From assembly GCA_964501535.1 (NCBI GenBank), contig CAZCSV010000010.1, positions 1-51,239 on the forward strand: 51,239 bases of DNA, written 5' to 3'. Shown here piece after piece: positions 43,001-51,239 of the stretch (positions are counted from its first letter, which is position 1; every line of letters starts with the position of its first letter). This stretch comes from FEN-1279 sp964501535. GTDB taxonomy: Bacteria; Bacteroidota; Ignavibacteria; Tepidaquicellales; Tepidaquicellaceae. The notes under the pieces are model-generated. The model was not told the DNA's origin. It did not search any database and worked only from the letters and a program-made list of their open reading frames with translations. Made by a program: the position numbers and the translations under genes.

Positions 43001-43243
43001 AACTATCCGAATCCGTTCAATCCCGTTACAAGGATTAACTTTGATATACCTAAACAGGGTTTGGTTACTATGAAAGTATTTGACGTTCTCGGCAGAGAAG
43101 TAAAAACTCTGGTGAATGAAGTTAAAGCCCCGGGTGTTTATTCGGTTGACTTTAACGGGACGGAACTTTCAAGCGGTGTTTATTTCTATAGACTGGAATC
43201 TAACGGATTTACGGATATTAAGAAAATGTTATTAATCAAGTAA
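40067..43243 (+). CDS. Second gingipain-type C25 protease with T9SS sorting domain
   Basis: This 1058-residue paralogue of the preceding gene has the same order of signal peptide, propeptide, C25 domain, Ig-like domains, ACIGTGT module and sorting domain. Catalytic residues are His436 in YIGHGSGTSW and Cys469 in DVACLNGKF. The N-terminal half is strongly diverged from the first protease, while the last 450 or so residues are nearly the same (for example MTSGSNLSYRPNVCFT and FDIPKQGLVTMKVFDVLG in both). It has its own terminators on both sides and is probably transcribed alone. The substrate range may differ because the loops around the active site differ. Confidence 0.92.
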   Translation: MKKLFLLLSLLLAFNTVYSQKVGDNPGIKANVLESSSSIIKVEYNFGGFYLEDIKINGNVYANISAPGMNSIMEKGNPQIPTYHNSVVIPDNAMMNFRVVNQEYYEISTKAIMPSKGHFTRDIDPNSVPYTFNNIYNQDTWFPSNNIDLKEPYIVRDLRGMTIQFNPVQYNPKKGILRIYTKYTIELFQDFSKAVVNPLVRNNPFYGVSSEFAPVYRGLFMNYGIGATRYDSIAEPGRMLVIYPASYLSAITPFIQWKQQRGLTVLTAEYPTVTGSGNTAIKTYIQNLYNQPQKITYIILVGDIDNIPTLNGQYESAASDPCYVKLAGTDAYPDAFISRISCQTAANVQYVAHKLIKFERDIEFGASWFKKGTGIGGPDVGGSPPYADSIRMNWIRDTLMAHGFTHVDKVNGPVATPQTLINCLNDGRYVLNYIGHGSGTSWSNTGFAVSNAYQLANGWKNPFLIDVACLNGKFTLNECLAEALLRAGDTANPKGCSDIFASSTNASWVPPCDMQTEAIRIFSNQFRKSAGAVMFFGVMKGMDLWGGSSGEGLKLMEQYNIFGDCSLLLSRGVPLGPSISHTPLTNTENLTGPYVINCVVTPANAPLKPGTTKLYWTRTSAFDSIVMTNTSGNNWTANIPGNGSPALYKYYIKTLDTMNRIGILPGGAPANYFSFIASADTVKPVITHTAIQNTPKVQWPVSVTATVTDNIGVDSVWVRWYKNTPSNYKRFKLNLTSGNIYSAVFNSVLADVNYNDSIFYRIIAQDNSSAHNRDSSVLYKFKIINLFNACIGTGTTTSNYPFTTYWMDGRTQMLFTAAELNAAGAGANCIFTKLGFNVISVGAPAMNGFNVRFQHTTLTSLTSWVTSGWTTAFTGTYTVNGTGWQYIDLASPYFAYNGTSNLLVEVCFDNSSYTSYSPVYATSVSGRCRGYYTDNQSGCTMTSGSNLSYRPNVCFTLMTLDNTNTISNKVPDKYSLEQNYPNPFNPVTRINFDIPKQGLVTMKVFDVLGREVKTLVNEVKAPGVYSVDFNGTELSSGVYFYRLESNGFTDIKKMLLIK

Positions 43244-43267
43244 ATATATTCAATTTTATGTTATTCA

Positions 43268-43300
43268 GAGCCCTGTTGATTAACCAACAGGGCTCGCTTT
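43268..43300 (+). terminator. Intrinsic terminator-like hairpin
   Basis: An 11-bp stem, GAGCCCTGTTG/CAACAGGGCTC, with a 6-base loop is followed by GCTTTAT. The T-run is weak. Confidence 0.75.
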
Positions 43301-43340
43301 ATAAAAATTCTACATTTAAAATAAATTTAATTTATCAGTA

Positions 43341-44393
43341 ATGAAATTATCAACTTTGAAATGCTTGCAAATAACATTCGTACTATTATTTGTTTTTTAT
43401 TCACTATCTTATTCACAGGCACCGAGGAGAGTCCTCTTCGAAGAAGCTACAAGCTGTAATTGCGGTCCGTGCGGCTCAAATAACCCGATTTTCGATGGAT
43501 GGTTGGCACAGAATCCGACAAATACATTAGCCATTAAATATCATCCGAATTTCGGAGCTGACCCGATGTACCTCGCTAATCCGACTCAGAATACCGAAAG
43601 GGTAAACTACTGCGGCATCAATGCTTATCCGACTGTCAATGCCGACGGTATAATATTCGATTGCTGCTGGCCTTTTTCTGCAAGCTGTTTCACATCCGTT
43701 TTAAATCAGAGACTGGCTGTTACTACACCTTTGAGCATTACCGTTACTGACGTCAGAATCGCAGGGGATTCGATAAAATCCACGATTGTGTTGAACCTCT
43801 CATCGAATTTACCGACAGGAGGAAATTATAAGCTCAGAGTTATGGCTATCGAAAACCTGGTTCATTATGCAACTCCTCCGGGTTCGAACGGCGAAACGGA
43901 TTTCTATCAGGTATTCAGATGGGCATATCCCAATACAACCGGTGTCAATGCTCCTACTACGGCAGGTACGTATACATATGTTTATACCTATAAACGGCTG
44001 AGTAACTGGGTCGATACTTCGATTTTTACAGCCGCATTCGTTCAGAATGACGTGAACAAAGAAGTGATAAATTCCGCCAGAGGATATTATACACCGACGG
44101 GAATTTCGAACAATAATTACATTGCTCCCGAAAAATATTTTCTATCCCAAAATTATCCGAACCCTTTTAATCCTATTACAAAAATCAGATTTGATATCAA
44201 AAAATCAGGCTTAACGACACTAAAAGTATATGATGTCCTGGGAAAATTACTGTACTCGCTCGTGGACGGGAATCTTAACGCCGGGAGTTACAGTTATGAC
44301 TTCGATGGCTCGGATTTATCCAGCGGTATTTATTACTATAGACTTACTTCTGGTGATTTTACAAGCATTAAGAAAATGACCTTGGTAAAATAG
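43341..44393 (+). CDS. Omp28/thioredoxin-like secreted protein with T9SS sorting domain
   Basis: This 350-residue protein has a signal peptide (about 1-26, ending LSYSQ). A thioredoxin-like domain follows, with RRVLFEEATSCNCGPCGSNNP near the mature N-terminus and the cis-Pro-like segment NAYPTVNADG. This resembles Omp28-type surface proteins. A beta-rich middle domain comes next, then the type A sorting domain (NYPNPFNPITKIRF to KKMTLVK). The CNCGPC motif could be redox-active or form a structural disulfide. It lies directly after the two C25 proteases, separated by terminators. Confidence 0.85.
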   Translation: MKLSTLKCLQITFVLLFVFYSLSYSQAPRRVLFEEATSCNCGPCGSNNPIFDGWLAQNPTNTLAIKYHPNFGADPMYLANPTQNTERVNYCGINAYPTVNADGIIFDCCWPFSASCFTSVLNQRLAVTTPLSITVTDVRIAGDSIKSTIVLNLSSNLPTGGNYKLRVMAIENLVHYATPPGSNGETDFYQVFRWAYPNTTGVNAPTTAGTYTYVYTYKRLSNWVDTSIFTAAFVQNDVNKEVINSARGYYTPTGISNNNYIAPEKYFLSQNYPNPFNPITKIRFDIKKSGLTTLKVYDVLGKLLYSLVDGNLNAGSYSYDFDGSDLSSGIYYYRLTSGDFTSIKKMTLVK

Positions 44394-44423
44394 AAGTTAG
44401 CATAATTTTTTATAATTCAACTT

Positions 44424-44454
44424 AACCTCTCGATTTTTCATCGGGAGGTTTTTT
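44424..44454 (+). terminator. Intrinsic terminator
   Basis: An 11-bp stem AACCTCTCGAT/ATCGGGAGGTT (one G-U pair) with a 5-base loop is followed by TTTTTT. It ends the Omp28-like gene. Confidence 0.88.
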
Positions 44455-44549
44455 ATTTCTGATTGCAAAATTGGTTTAATTAGTACAAACAATTATATTA
44501 CCTTTATTTTTTAATCTTATTTAGTAATTTTTATAATATATAATTAAAA

Positions 44550-47072
44550 ATGAAGTTCAATCCCTATTTAAAAAATACAACAGGAATTTTAGTAATCTTG
44601 ATTACCATCGCGGTCACACTGGTTATATTGTTTAACCGCCTTTCCAATAAATCATTTTACTCCGAAAACGGGAATATCCGGGTTAAAGGTATAAATGGGA
44701 ATGTAAATATCTTCCGTGACGATTTTGGTGTTTCTCATATAGAAGCCGATAACGAGAATGATTTGTATTTCGCACTCGGATATACTCATTCTCAGGACAG
44801 GCTCTGGCAAATGGACTTGTACCGCCGGGTGGCCGAAGGAAAAATGTCGGAAATTTTCGGGAAAGACGTAATCGAATATGATAAATTATTCCGAACTATC
44901 GGTATAAATAAAATCGCATCCCGGTTCTTCCAGAATCTCTCGCCAAAATCAAAAGAAATTTTGAACAGCTATACAGATGGTGTAAATTATTTTATAAATG
45001 CCAATATCAAAAACCTACCCCTGGAATTCGATATACTGAACTATAAACCCGAAAAATGGAAACCGGAACACTCCATTATGCTTATCAGATTAATGGGCTG
45101 GGAACTGAACTTATCTTGGTACACAGATTTCATGTTCGGGGAAATCGTAAAAAAATGGGGATTTGAAAAAGCAAAAGACTTCTTTCCTGACTACCCGGAA
45201 GATGCTCCCTTCATTGTTTCATCTGAAAAAAAATCGACCGATACTAAATCATCCGATACAACAAAAAAAATCTTGGGGACTGTAATCGAAAATAATTATA
45301 AAATATTAGCCGAACTGGGAAATGATTTTCACAAATTAAACCTTGATTTCAGAAACTTTTTCGGACTTGTTGGAACGCACGTCGGCAGCAATTCCTGGGT
45401 AATAAGCGGAAAGAAATCGGAGAATAGAAAACCGATTCTCGCAAATGACCCACATCTCGTACTGCAATCTCCCGCGAAGTGGTATGAAGTCGAACTGTTT
45501 AATAAATCCAACGGCAATATTTTCGGCGGATTCTCTATACCGGGTGTTCCTGGAATTGCTATCGGATTTAATAACTCGATTTCCTGGGGTATAACAAATT
45601 TAATGAACGATGATGTCGATTTTTATATATTAAGCCTCGATTCGCTGAATCACGGAAAATATATTTATAAAAATGTCTCCTATCCGGTTGACAGTGTAAC
45701 CGAAAGCATTAAAGTGAAAGATGTAAAGGATGAAATTTATTTTACGGTTTTCCATACAATACTCGGACCCGTTGTCTCAAATCTTGAACAGACAGGTCTT
45801 TTAAATAATCAAAACTTCAAAATAAATCGTAAGGAATTGCTTACCTTCAGATGGACGGGATATGACTTCAGTGATGAAATCGAATGTTTTTATAATCTTA
45901 ACACCGCAAGAAATTGGAATGACTTTCAAAATGCTTTGAGAGACTTCAATCTACCTGCATCGAATTTCGTATATGCCGACACGATGGGAAATATCGGCTA
46001 TCACGCCGTAGGAAAAATACCGGTAAGGAAAAATCTTTTAAGCGATAACCTCGCTATGTATCCCTCTAACGGGGATATCGAATGGATATCATATATCAAT
46101 TTCGACGAGCTCCCCCAGTCGTTCAACCCTAAAGAGGAATATATCGTTACGGCTAACAATAAACCTTCAAAGGAATTTAAGCAGTATATATCTAATTTAT
46201 ACGAACCCCCATACCGCGCGAAAAGAATCGAACAGATATTAAAACAGAGAAATAATTTTAATGCGAACGAATTTAAATTGATTCAAAATGATGTCTTCAG
46301 CCTGCAGGCAAAAGAATTTTGCTACTATATTTTTGAAGCCTATAAAGATTCCGTGAAAATCAGCGACGAAGAGAAAGACTTCCTGAATTTGCTGAAGAAC
46401 TGGGATTACGAAATGAAGCTTTACAGTCCCGCTGCAACCGTGTTTGCCGAATTTGAAGTTGTATTATATAAAAATATTTACAAAGATAAACTAGGTGACA
46501 ACCTGTTCAAAAATTATATTTTCATAAAAAATATTCCCGTAAGAAATACTTCCCGGCTATTGAAGGAAACAAATTCCTGGATGTACGATAAAATCGGAGG
46601 GAAACCCGAAAGCAGGAACGATATAATCAGAATTAGCTTTAAAGAAGCTGTAAGTAACTTAAAGGAAAAATTTCATAACAGAGATTATATGAAATGGTAT
46701 TGGGGAGAAGTTCATAAGGTTTTAATTAAACATCCGCTCGGAACTGTGGCCACATTGACCCCCGTATTGAATATCGGACCTTATGAAATTGGCGGGAACG
46801 GAACAACCGTGGCTAATTCGGAATATAGCTTCTCTGCACCTTTGGAAAAAAAGGATTTCGAAAGCTTCCTCGGTCCCTCTATGAAATTTATCATCGATAT
46901 GTCGAATATTTCTTCTTACCAGTCTATTCTTTCTACCGGGCAGTCGGGTCAACCTCAGCATGTTCATTACCAGGACCAGATTAGATTCTGGCTAAATGGC
47001 GAGTATAAAACAGTAAGAATAAAGGAATATTCTAACGTTACAAATAAACTGACACTGGTTCCGATAAAATAA
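44550..47072 (+). CDS. Penicillin acylase family Ntn-hydrolase
   Basis: This 840-residue protein belongs to the penicillin amidase family (S45), which hydrolyses amide bonds of beta-lactams, acyl-homoserine lactones or related compounds after self-cleavage. An N-terminal hydrophobic segment (about 12-30) may be a signal anchor. The alpha-chain region (about 35-200, VNIFRDDFGVSHIEADNEN and GYTHSQDRLWQMDLYRR) precedes a spacer. The predicted nucleophile is Ser280 in the GSNSW motif, followed by ILANDPHL. The beta chain then runs to the end. It is the first of three closely spaced genes; rsmA starts seven bases after its stop. The true substrate cannot be inferred. Confidence 0.92.
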   Translation: MKFNPYLKNTTGILVILITIAVTLVILFNRLSNKSFYSENGNIRVKGINGNVNIFRDDFGVSHIEADNENDLYFALGYTHSQDRLWQMDLYRRVAEGKMSEIFGKDVIEYDKLFRTIGINKIASRFFQNLSPKSKEILNSYTDGVNYFINANIKNLPLEFDILNYKPEKWKPEHSIMLIRLMGWELNLSWYTDFMFGEIVKKWGFEKAKDFFPDYPEDAPFIVSSEKKSTDTKSSDTTKKILGTVIENNYKILAELGNDFHKLNLDFRNFFGLVGTHVGSNSWVISGKKSENRKPILANDPHLVLQSPAKWYEVELFNKSNGNIFGGFSIPGVPGIAIGFNNSISWGITNLMNDDVDFYILSLDSLNHGKYIYKNVSYPVDSVTESIKVKDVKDEIYFTVFHTILGPVVSNLEQTGLLNNQNFKINRKELLTFRWTGYDFSDEIECFYNLNTARNWNDFQNALRDFNLPASNFVYADTMGNIGYHAVGKIPVRKNLLSDNLAMYPSNGDIEWISYINFDELPQSFNPKEEYIVTANNKPSKEFKQYISNLYEPPYRAKRIEQILKQRNNFNANEFKLIQNDVFSLQAKEFCYYIFEAYKDSVKISDEEKDFLNLLKNWDYEMKLYSPAATVFAEFEVVLYKNIYKDKLGDNLFKNYIFIKNIPVRNTSRLLKETNSWMYDKIGGKPESRNDIIRISFKEAVSNLKEKFHNRDYMKWYWGEVHKVLIKHPLGTVATLTPVLNIGPYEIGGNGTTVANSEYSFSAPLEKKDFESFLGPSMKFIIDMSNISSYQSILSTGQSGQPQHVHYQDQIRFWLNGEYKTVRIKEYSNVTNKLTLVPIK

Positions 47073-47078
47073 CCCATT

Positions 47079-47879
47079 TTGAAAACAAAAGAAAAATATA
47101 AAATTTATAAACCTAAAAAATTTTTAGGTCAGAATTTTCTTGTGGATGATAATATCGCAAAAAAAATTGTGAGGCATCTTGAAATAAAAAAATCCGATAC
47201 CGTTCTGGAAATAGGACCCGGCCGGGGAGCGCTGTCTAAACATCTTGCAGGAACCTGTAGAAGATACATAGCAGTTGAAATCGATGGTAAGATCGCAAAA
47301 TCGCTCAGCGATAAATTTGGAGACAAGGGAAAAGTTGTCAATGAAGATTTCTTAAAATATAATCTAAATAAATTCAGAAAACCGATTAAGATTATTGGTA
47401 ACCTTCCTTATAATATAGCATCTGAAATTCTTTTTAAGCTTTTCGAATGCAGAGAAAAAATCGAATCCGCTGTTTTAATGGTGCAGAAAGAATTCGCCCG
47501 AAGAATCGTATCACCTCCGGATTCAAAAGAATACGGAATAATGTCGGTTCAGTCCCGGGCTTTTTGCAATCCCGAAATCCTTTTCGATGTCCCCCCCACG
47601 GTTTTCTTTCCAAAACCAAAAGTAGAGTCGAGTGTAATAAAATTATATTTTAACAATAATTTAGATTTATTAAACGTCAGACTTTTTAAAAAACTAGTCC
47701 GGAGTGCCTTCGGCAAAAGAAGAAAAACTCTAAAAAATTCTTTGAAGGATATGTTCAGCGAACTGAATCTGAATTTTAGCGATTTCGATTTGTTTTTCGA
47801 TTTTTCAAAGCGGGCAGAAAATATTGATGTGAATCAGTACGTAAAATTATCAAACCATATTTTCGAAAAAATATCCTGA
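47079..47879 (+). CDS. rsmA: 16S rRNA dimethyladenosine transferase RsmA (KsgA)
   Basis: This 266-residue protein is RsmA, which dimethylates two adjacent adenines near the 3' end of 16S rRNA during small-subunit assembly. It shows the N-terminal KKFLGQNFLVDDNIA segment, SAM motif I VLEIGPGRGALSKHL, the ADE-binding motif GNLPYNIAS and the C-terminal VRSAFGKRRKTLKNSL. The start is TTG at 47079. No ATG exists before the conserved LGQNFL, and the upstream stop is seven bases away, so TTG is the best choice. It is followed by mfd after one base. Confidence 0.96.
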   Translation: MKTKEKYKIYKPKKFLGQNFLVDDNIAKKIVRHLEIKKSDTVLEIGPGRGALSKHLAGTCRRYIAVEIDGKIAKSLSDKFGDKGKVVNEDFLKYNLNKFRKPIKIIGNLPYNIASEILFKLFECREKIESAVLMVQKEFARRIVSPPDSKEYGIMSVQSRAFCNPEILFDVPPTVFFPKPKVESSVIKLYFNNNLDLLNVRLFKKLVRSAFGKRRKTLKNSLKDMFSELNLNFSDFDLFFDFSKRAENIDVNQYVKLSNHIFEKIS

Positions 47880-47880
47880 A

Positions 47881-50800
47881 ATGCTGAACAACTTAAAGTC
47901 AAAAATATACGATAGTGAATGCTTGATAGCTCTTAAAGAAAAAATTGAAAAAGATAATTTATTTCTCAGAGGCATAAACGGTTCCTTTATCTCTTTCCTG
48001 ATTGATTATTGTTATTCGGATTGTAAAAAAAAGATTGTTGTAATTACTAATGACAACGAAAAAATTTCATTAATCAAAGACGACCTCGATTTCATCTGCG
48101 ACTGCGAAAATATTTCGGTTTATCAGACCGATAAATCGGCAGATAATGAAGAATTTACAAAATCATTGTCCTATCTCTCCGAAAAGGATGACTTCATCGT
48201 TCTTGTTAATGCCGAAAGCCTGAATAAAAAAATAATATCGAAAGAAAAATTTGCAGAGTCCCTGATCGAACTTAATAAAAATGATGAATACCTTTTTGAA
48301 GAATTGATCGGTAAACTCGACCAGTATGGATATGAAAAGAAGGATTTTGTCGAAGAGATTGGCGATTATTCCGTCAGAGGAGGAATAGTGGACCTGTTTC
48401 CCGAAAATTATGATTCACCAATAAGAATTGAATTCTTCGGTGAGTCCGTCGATTCCATAAGGGAATTCGATATTACTACACAACGCTCCGTGAAGGAGGT
48501 TAAACAAATTAAAATCGGAATCAACATCACTTCCGAAGATGAGTTGACCGAAACCGAATCAACAAATACAATACTGAATTATATTCCTGCCGATTCGTTG
48601 ATTTTTATCGACGAACCGGAAATAATATCGAATTATCTCGAAGGAATATCTTTTAATAAATTATTTCCCGACAACAGATGTGTCTTTATCTCTCTTCTGC
48701 CGTCGAATGATTTTACGAGCGAATATTTACTTAAAGAAATCAATTTCAACACAGTCCCGCAGCCCGATTTTCACTCTAACTTGAAATTGCTGTATACAAA
48801 TATTTCGGAACAATTGAATAACGGATTCTGTGTTAATATACTGTGTTCGGATGAACATCAGGCAGAAAGAATAAAAAGCCTGCTTGAAGATTATGAATCT
48901 AACCTGCTCGGCAATCAAGTCCCTTCTTTATTAAACAAATCCGATATTAACTATTTATCGGAATCAATCCAAACCGGCTTTGTCTTTCCGGACGCAAAGA
49001 TTACTCTCTATACCGAACACCAGATTTTCGGCAGATACTTCAGACAACTGAAGAGAAAAAGAAAAAAATTCAAGGGCTTGACATTCGAGGAAATTAAGGA
49101 ATTAAGACCGGGCGACTACATTGTTCATAGAGATTTCGGTATTGGCATTTTTTCAGGACTGAGAAAAATTAAAGTCGGTAACAATCAGCAGGAAGTCGTA
49201 AAACTTGCATATGCAGGCGGAGATACACTTTTCCTGAATATGAACTATGTTAACCTGATAAAAAAATATTCTGCCGGAGAAGGCGTTTCCCCGACGCTGA
49301 CAAAAATTGGCGGCGGCGAATGGGATAAAATCAAAGAAAGAGCAAAGAAAAAGGTAAAGGATATTGCAAGGGATTTAATCATTCTCTATGCTAAAAGAAA
49401 AACAGAATCAGGTTTTAGCTTTTCTCAGGATACTCACTGGCAAAAAGAACTGGAAGCCGGTTTCATTTACGAAGATACCCCCGACCAGTTTCAGGCAACC
49501 GTAGAAGTAAAGCAGGATATGGAATTCACCAATCCTATGGACAGACTGATTTGCGGAGATGTCGGATTCGGAAAAACCGAAGTAGCGGTAAGAGCTGCTT
49601 TTAAATCCGTGCTCGACAATAAGCAGGTAGCAATTCTCGTTCCTACGACTATTCTCGCGGTTCAGCATTTTAACACCTTTAGAGACCGCTTGTCGTCTTA
49701 TGCCGTCGAGGTCGAATGCGTTTCGAGATTAAATACGAAAAAAGAACAGAAGGAAATCCTGCAAAAACTCGAAGATGGAATAATTAATATTATCATTGGT
49801 ACCCACAGAATTTTATCTAAAGATATAAAATTCAAAGACCTCGGACTTCTTATTATAGACGAAGAACAAAGATTTGGCGTGAAGGCAAAAGAAAAACTCC
49901 GGGCATTAAAGCCGAATGTCGATACGCTCACTCTCACGGCAACCCCTATTCCCCGTACCCTTAATTTCTCGCTGCTTGGAGCAAGAGATTTATCCATCAT
50001 AAATACTCCCCCGAAAAATAGAAAACCAATTATCACAGAAATTATTAATCTGAACTGGAGATTAATCACGGATGTTATTAAAAAAGAAATCGGAAGAAAC
50101 GGACAGGTTTATTTTGTTAACGATAAAATTTCGGACCTTTACCTGCTGGAGGATAAGTTAAAAGAATACCTGCCCTCAGTGAAAATCGGAATCGCACACG
50201 GCCAAATGGACGGAAACGAACTTGAAAATATTATTGTGGACTTTATCGAAAAAAAACTTAATGTTCTGCTCTGTACAAAAATTATCGAATCGGGTCTGGA
50301 TATTCCTAACGTGAACACCATAATCATTAATAATGCAAATATGTACGGACTTTCCGAATTGTATCAGCTGCGGGGAAGAGTCGGCAGGAGCGACGTTCAG
50401 GCATATGCATATTTTATATCGCCGCCTGTAGGAAAATTGACTAAGACAGCAATCCGCAGACTGCAGGCAATAGAGGAATATACTGACCTCGGCTCGGGAT
50501 TTAACCTCGCTATGAGAGATATGGAAATTAGAGGTGTCGGAAATCTGCTCGGAAAAGAACAAAGCGGCTATATATCTCAAATGGGATTTGAAACTTACAT
50601 TGATATCATTGATGAAGCGGTTGCCGAGTTAAAAGAAAATGAGTTTAAGGAATTGTTCAAGGACGAAGAAACCTTGAAGAAAATAAGCGATAAGATTACA
50701 AAAAAAATTGAATATGTCAGTACAATACTCGAAAGTGACCTGAACGCTCTGATACCGAAGGAATATGTTGAAAACGATACCGAGCGGTTGAACATTTATA

Positions 50801-51174
50801 AAAGATTATACGAGATAAAAGAACTTTCCGAATTGTCCCCTCTTAAAGAAGAACTCGAGGACAGATTCGGGAAATTCGGCTCCGAAGTGCAATATTTGTT
50901 TAAGCAAATCGAACTAAAAATAATTGCCTCTGAAATTGGTCTCGAAAAAATTGTAATAAGCGAAAATATAATAACACTGTATTTCCCCTTCAATAAAGAA
51001 CATAAAATATTCGAAAGCGAATTTTTCAACCATATGGTAGAAAAACTTTCTGCGACAAAATCTGATAAATTCAGTTTTATAAATGATAACGACAAATTAA
51101 TAATTGAAATCCGTTTGGATAGTTTTGAGGACGAAGAGAAATTAAAAGAATTGCAGAAAGTTCTAAATTTATAA
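47881..51174 (+). CDS. mfd: Transcription-repair coupling factor Mfd
   Basis: This 1097-residue Mfd displaces stalled RNA polymerase and recruits UvrA. In order it has a UvrB-homology N-terminal region (about 1-370, GDYSVRGGIVDLFPENYD), then the RNA polymerase-interaction domain (about 410-490, LRPGDYIVHRDFGIGIF). The RecG-like translocase carries Walker A GDVGFGKT at 559-566, DEEQ at 660-663, and motifs VI around LYQLRGRVGRSDVQAY. The C-terminal TRCF domain ends the protein. The length is normal for the family, if slightly short. The gene begins one base after the rsmA stop, so it is probably co-transcribed with it, and a strong terminator follows. Confidence 0.97.
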   Translation: MLNNLKSKIYDSECLIALKEKIEKDNLFLRGINGSFISFLIDYCYSDCKKKIVVITNDNEKISLIKDDLDFICDCENISVYQTDKSADNEEFTKSLSYLSEKDDFIVLVNAESLNKKIISKEKFAESLIELNKNDEYLFEELIGKLDQYGYEKKDFVEEIGDYSVRGGIVDLFPENYDSPIRIEFFGESVDSIREFDITTQRSVKEVKQIKIGINITSEDELTETESTNTILNYIPADSLIFIDEPEIISNYLEGISFNKLFPDNRCVFISLLPSNDFTSEYLLKEINFNTVPQPDFHSNLKLLYTNISEQLNNGFCVNILCSDEHQAERIKSLLEDYESNLLGNQVPSLLNKSDINYLSESIQTGFVFPDAKITLYTEHQIFGRYFRQLKRKRKKFKGLTFEEIKELRPGDYIVHRDFGIGIFSGLRKIKVGNNQQEVVKLAYAGGDTLFLNMNYVNLIKKYSAGEGVSPTLTKIGGGEWDKIKERAKKKVKDIARDLIILYAKRKTESGFSFSQDTHWQKELEAGFIYEDTPDQFQATVEVKQDMEFTNPMDRLICGDVGFGKTEVAVRAAFKSVLDNKQVAILVPTTILAVQHFNTFRDRLSSYAVEVECVSRLNTKKEQKEILQKLEDGIINIIIGTHRILSKDIKFKDLGLLIIDEEQRFGVKAKEKLRALKPNVDTLTLTATPIPRTLNFSLLGARDLSIINTPPKNRKPIITEIINLNWRLITDVIKKEIGRNGQVYFVNDKISDLYLLEDKLKEYLPSVKIGIAHGQMDGNELENIIVDFIEKKLNVLLCTKIIESGLDIPNVNTIIINNANMYGLSELYQLRGRVGRSDVQAYAYFISPPVGKLTKTAIRRLQAIEEYTDLGSGFNLAMRDMEIRGVGNLLGKEQSGYISQMGFETYIDIIDEAVAELKENEFKELFKDEETLKKISDKITKKIEYVSTILESDLNALIPKEYVENDTERLNIYKRLYEIKELSELSPLKEELEDRFGKFGSEVQYLFKQIELKIIASEIGLEKIVISENIITLYFPFNKEHKIFESEFFNHMVEKLSATKSDKFSFINDNDKLIIEIRLDSFEDEEKLKELQKVLNL

Positions 51175-51186
51175 ACACCATACAAA

Positions 51187-51217
51187 AAAGCCCCCGATTT
51201 CTTCAACCGGGGGCTTT
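51187..51217 (+). terminator. Intrinsic terminator after mfd
   Basis: A 10-bp stem, AAAGCCCCCG/CGGGGGCTTT, has an 11-base loop. The A-stretch before and T-stretch after make it usable in both directions. Confidence 0.9.
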
Positions 51218-51239
51218 AAATTATTTATATCAATATTTC

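Overview
The window looks like chromosomal DNA of an anaerobic or facultatively anaerobic member of the Bacteroidota/Chlorobiota lineage, most likely class Ignavibacteria. Seven secreted proteins end in the type A sorting domain of the type IX secretion system (T9SS), with the NYPNPFNP core and a C-terminus close to KKMLLIK. The DNA is AT-rich, most starts lack a strong Shine-Dalgarno sequence, and gingipain-type C25 proteases, Omp28-like and TonB-dependent proteins are present. The assignment is inference from gene content; there is no rRNA or other phylogenetic marker beyond rsmA and mfd.

Region 1 (1-11141). After a minus-strand ccmB comes a tightly packed plus-strand set of ten genes: a short NuoF-like flavoprotein, a [FeFe]-hydrogenase, an 81-residue unknown, then hdrC-hdrB-hdrA-flxD-flxC-flxB-flxA. 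The last seven are the FlxABCD-HdrABC flavin-based electron-bifurcating module in exactly reversed gene order. The arrangement suggests one electron-transfer system linking H2, NAD(H), ferredoxin and a disulfide-type acceptor. The hydrogenase has Ser in place of one of the four Cys that normally hold the H-cluster. Three copies of a near-perfect palindrome sit in gaps of this set.

Region 2 (11142-16805) is accessory. It has degenerate repeats, two divergent HicB-HicA toxin-antitoxin pairs, a beta-propeller-like T9SS protein made of tandem repeats, and an MFS exporter coupled to a small secreted protein. An 18-bp perfect palindrome lies between the exporter and a TonB-dependent receptor.

Region 3 (16805-26764) is a cell-surface region: the receptor, two BNR/propeller T9SS proteins, an outer-membrane beta-barrel protein, and a LamG-LamG-P-domain T9SS protein.

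Region 4 (26953-36638) is a second hydrogenase locus. A minus-strand operon runs TM1266-type regulator, hydC, hydB, hydA (a canonical trimeric bifurcating [FeFe]-hydrogenase), then a sensory [FeFe]-hydrogenase fused to a histidine kinase, a lone receiver, and a REC-PAS-histidine kinase. Divergent from it are another lone receiver and an extra NuoE-like protein. The extra NuoE could complete the NuoF/hydrogenase pair of region 1, which has no NuoE of its own. No DNA-binding output domain is visible among the signalling proteins.

Region 5 (36751-51239) holds two tandem paralogous C25 proteases and an Omp28/thioredoxin-like T9SS protein, most followed by clear terminators. After these come a penicillin-acylase-family hydrolase, rsmA and mfd, packed as a likely operon closed by a strong terminator. 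No tRNA, rRNA, CRISPR array or insertion-sequence transposase was seen.
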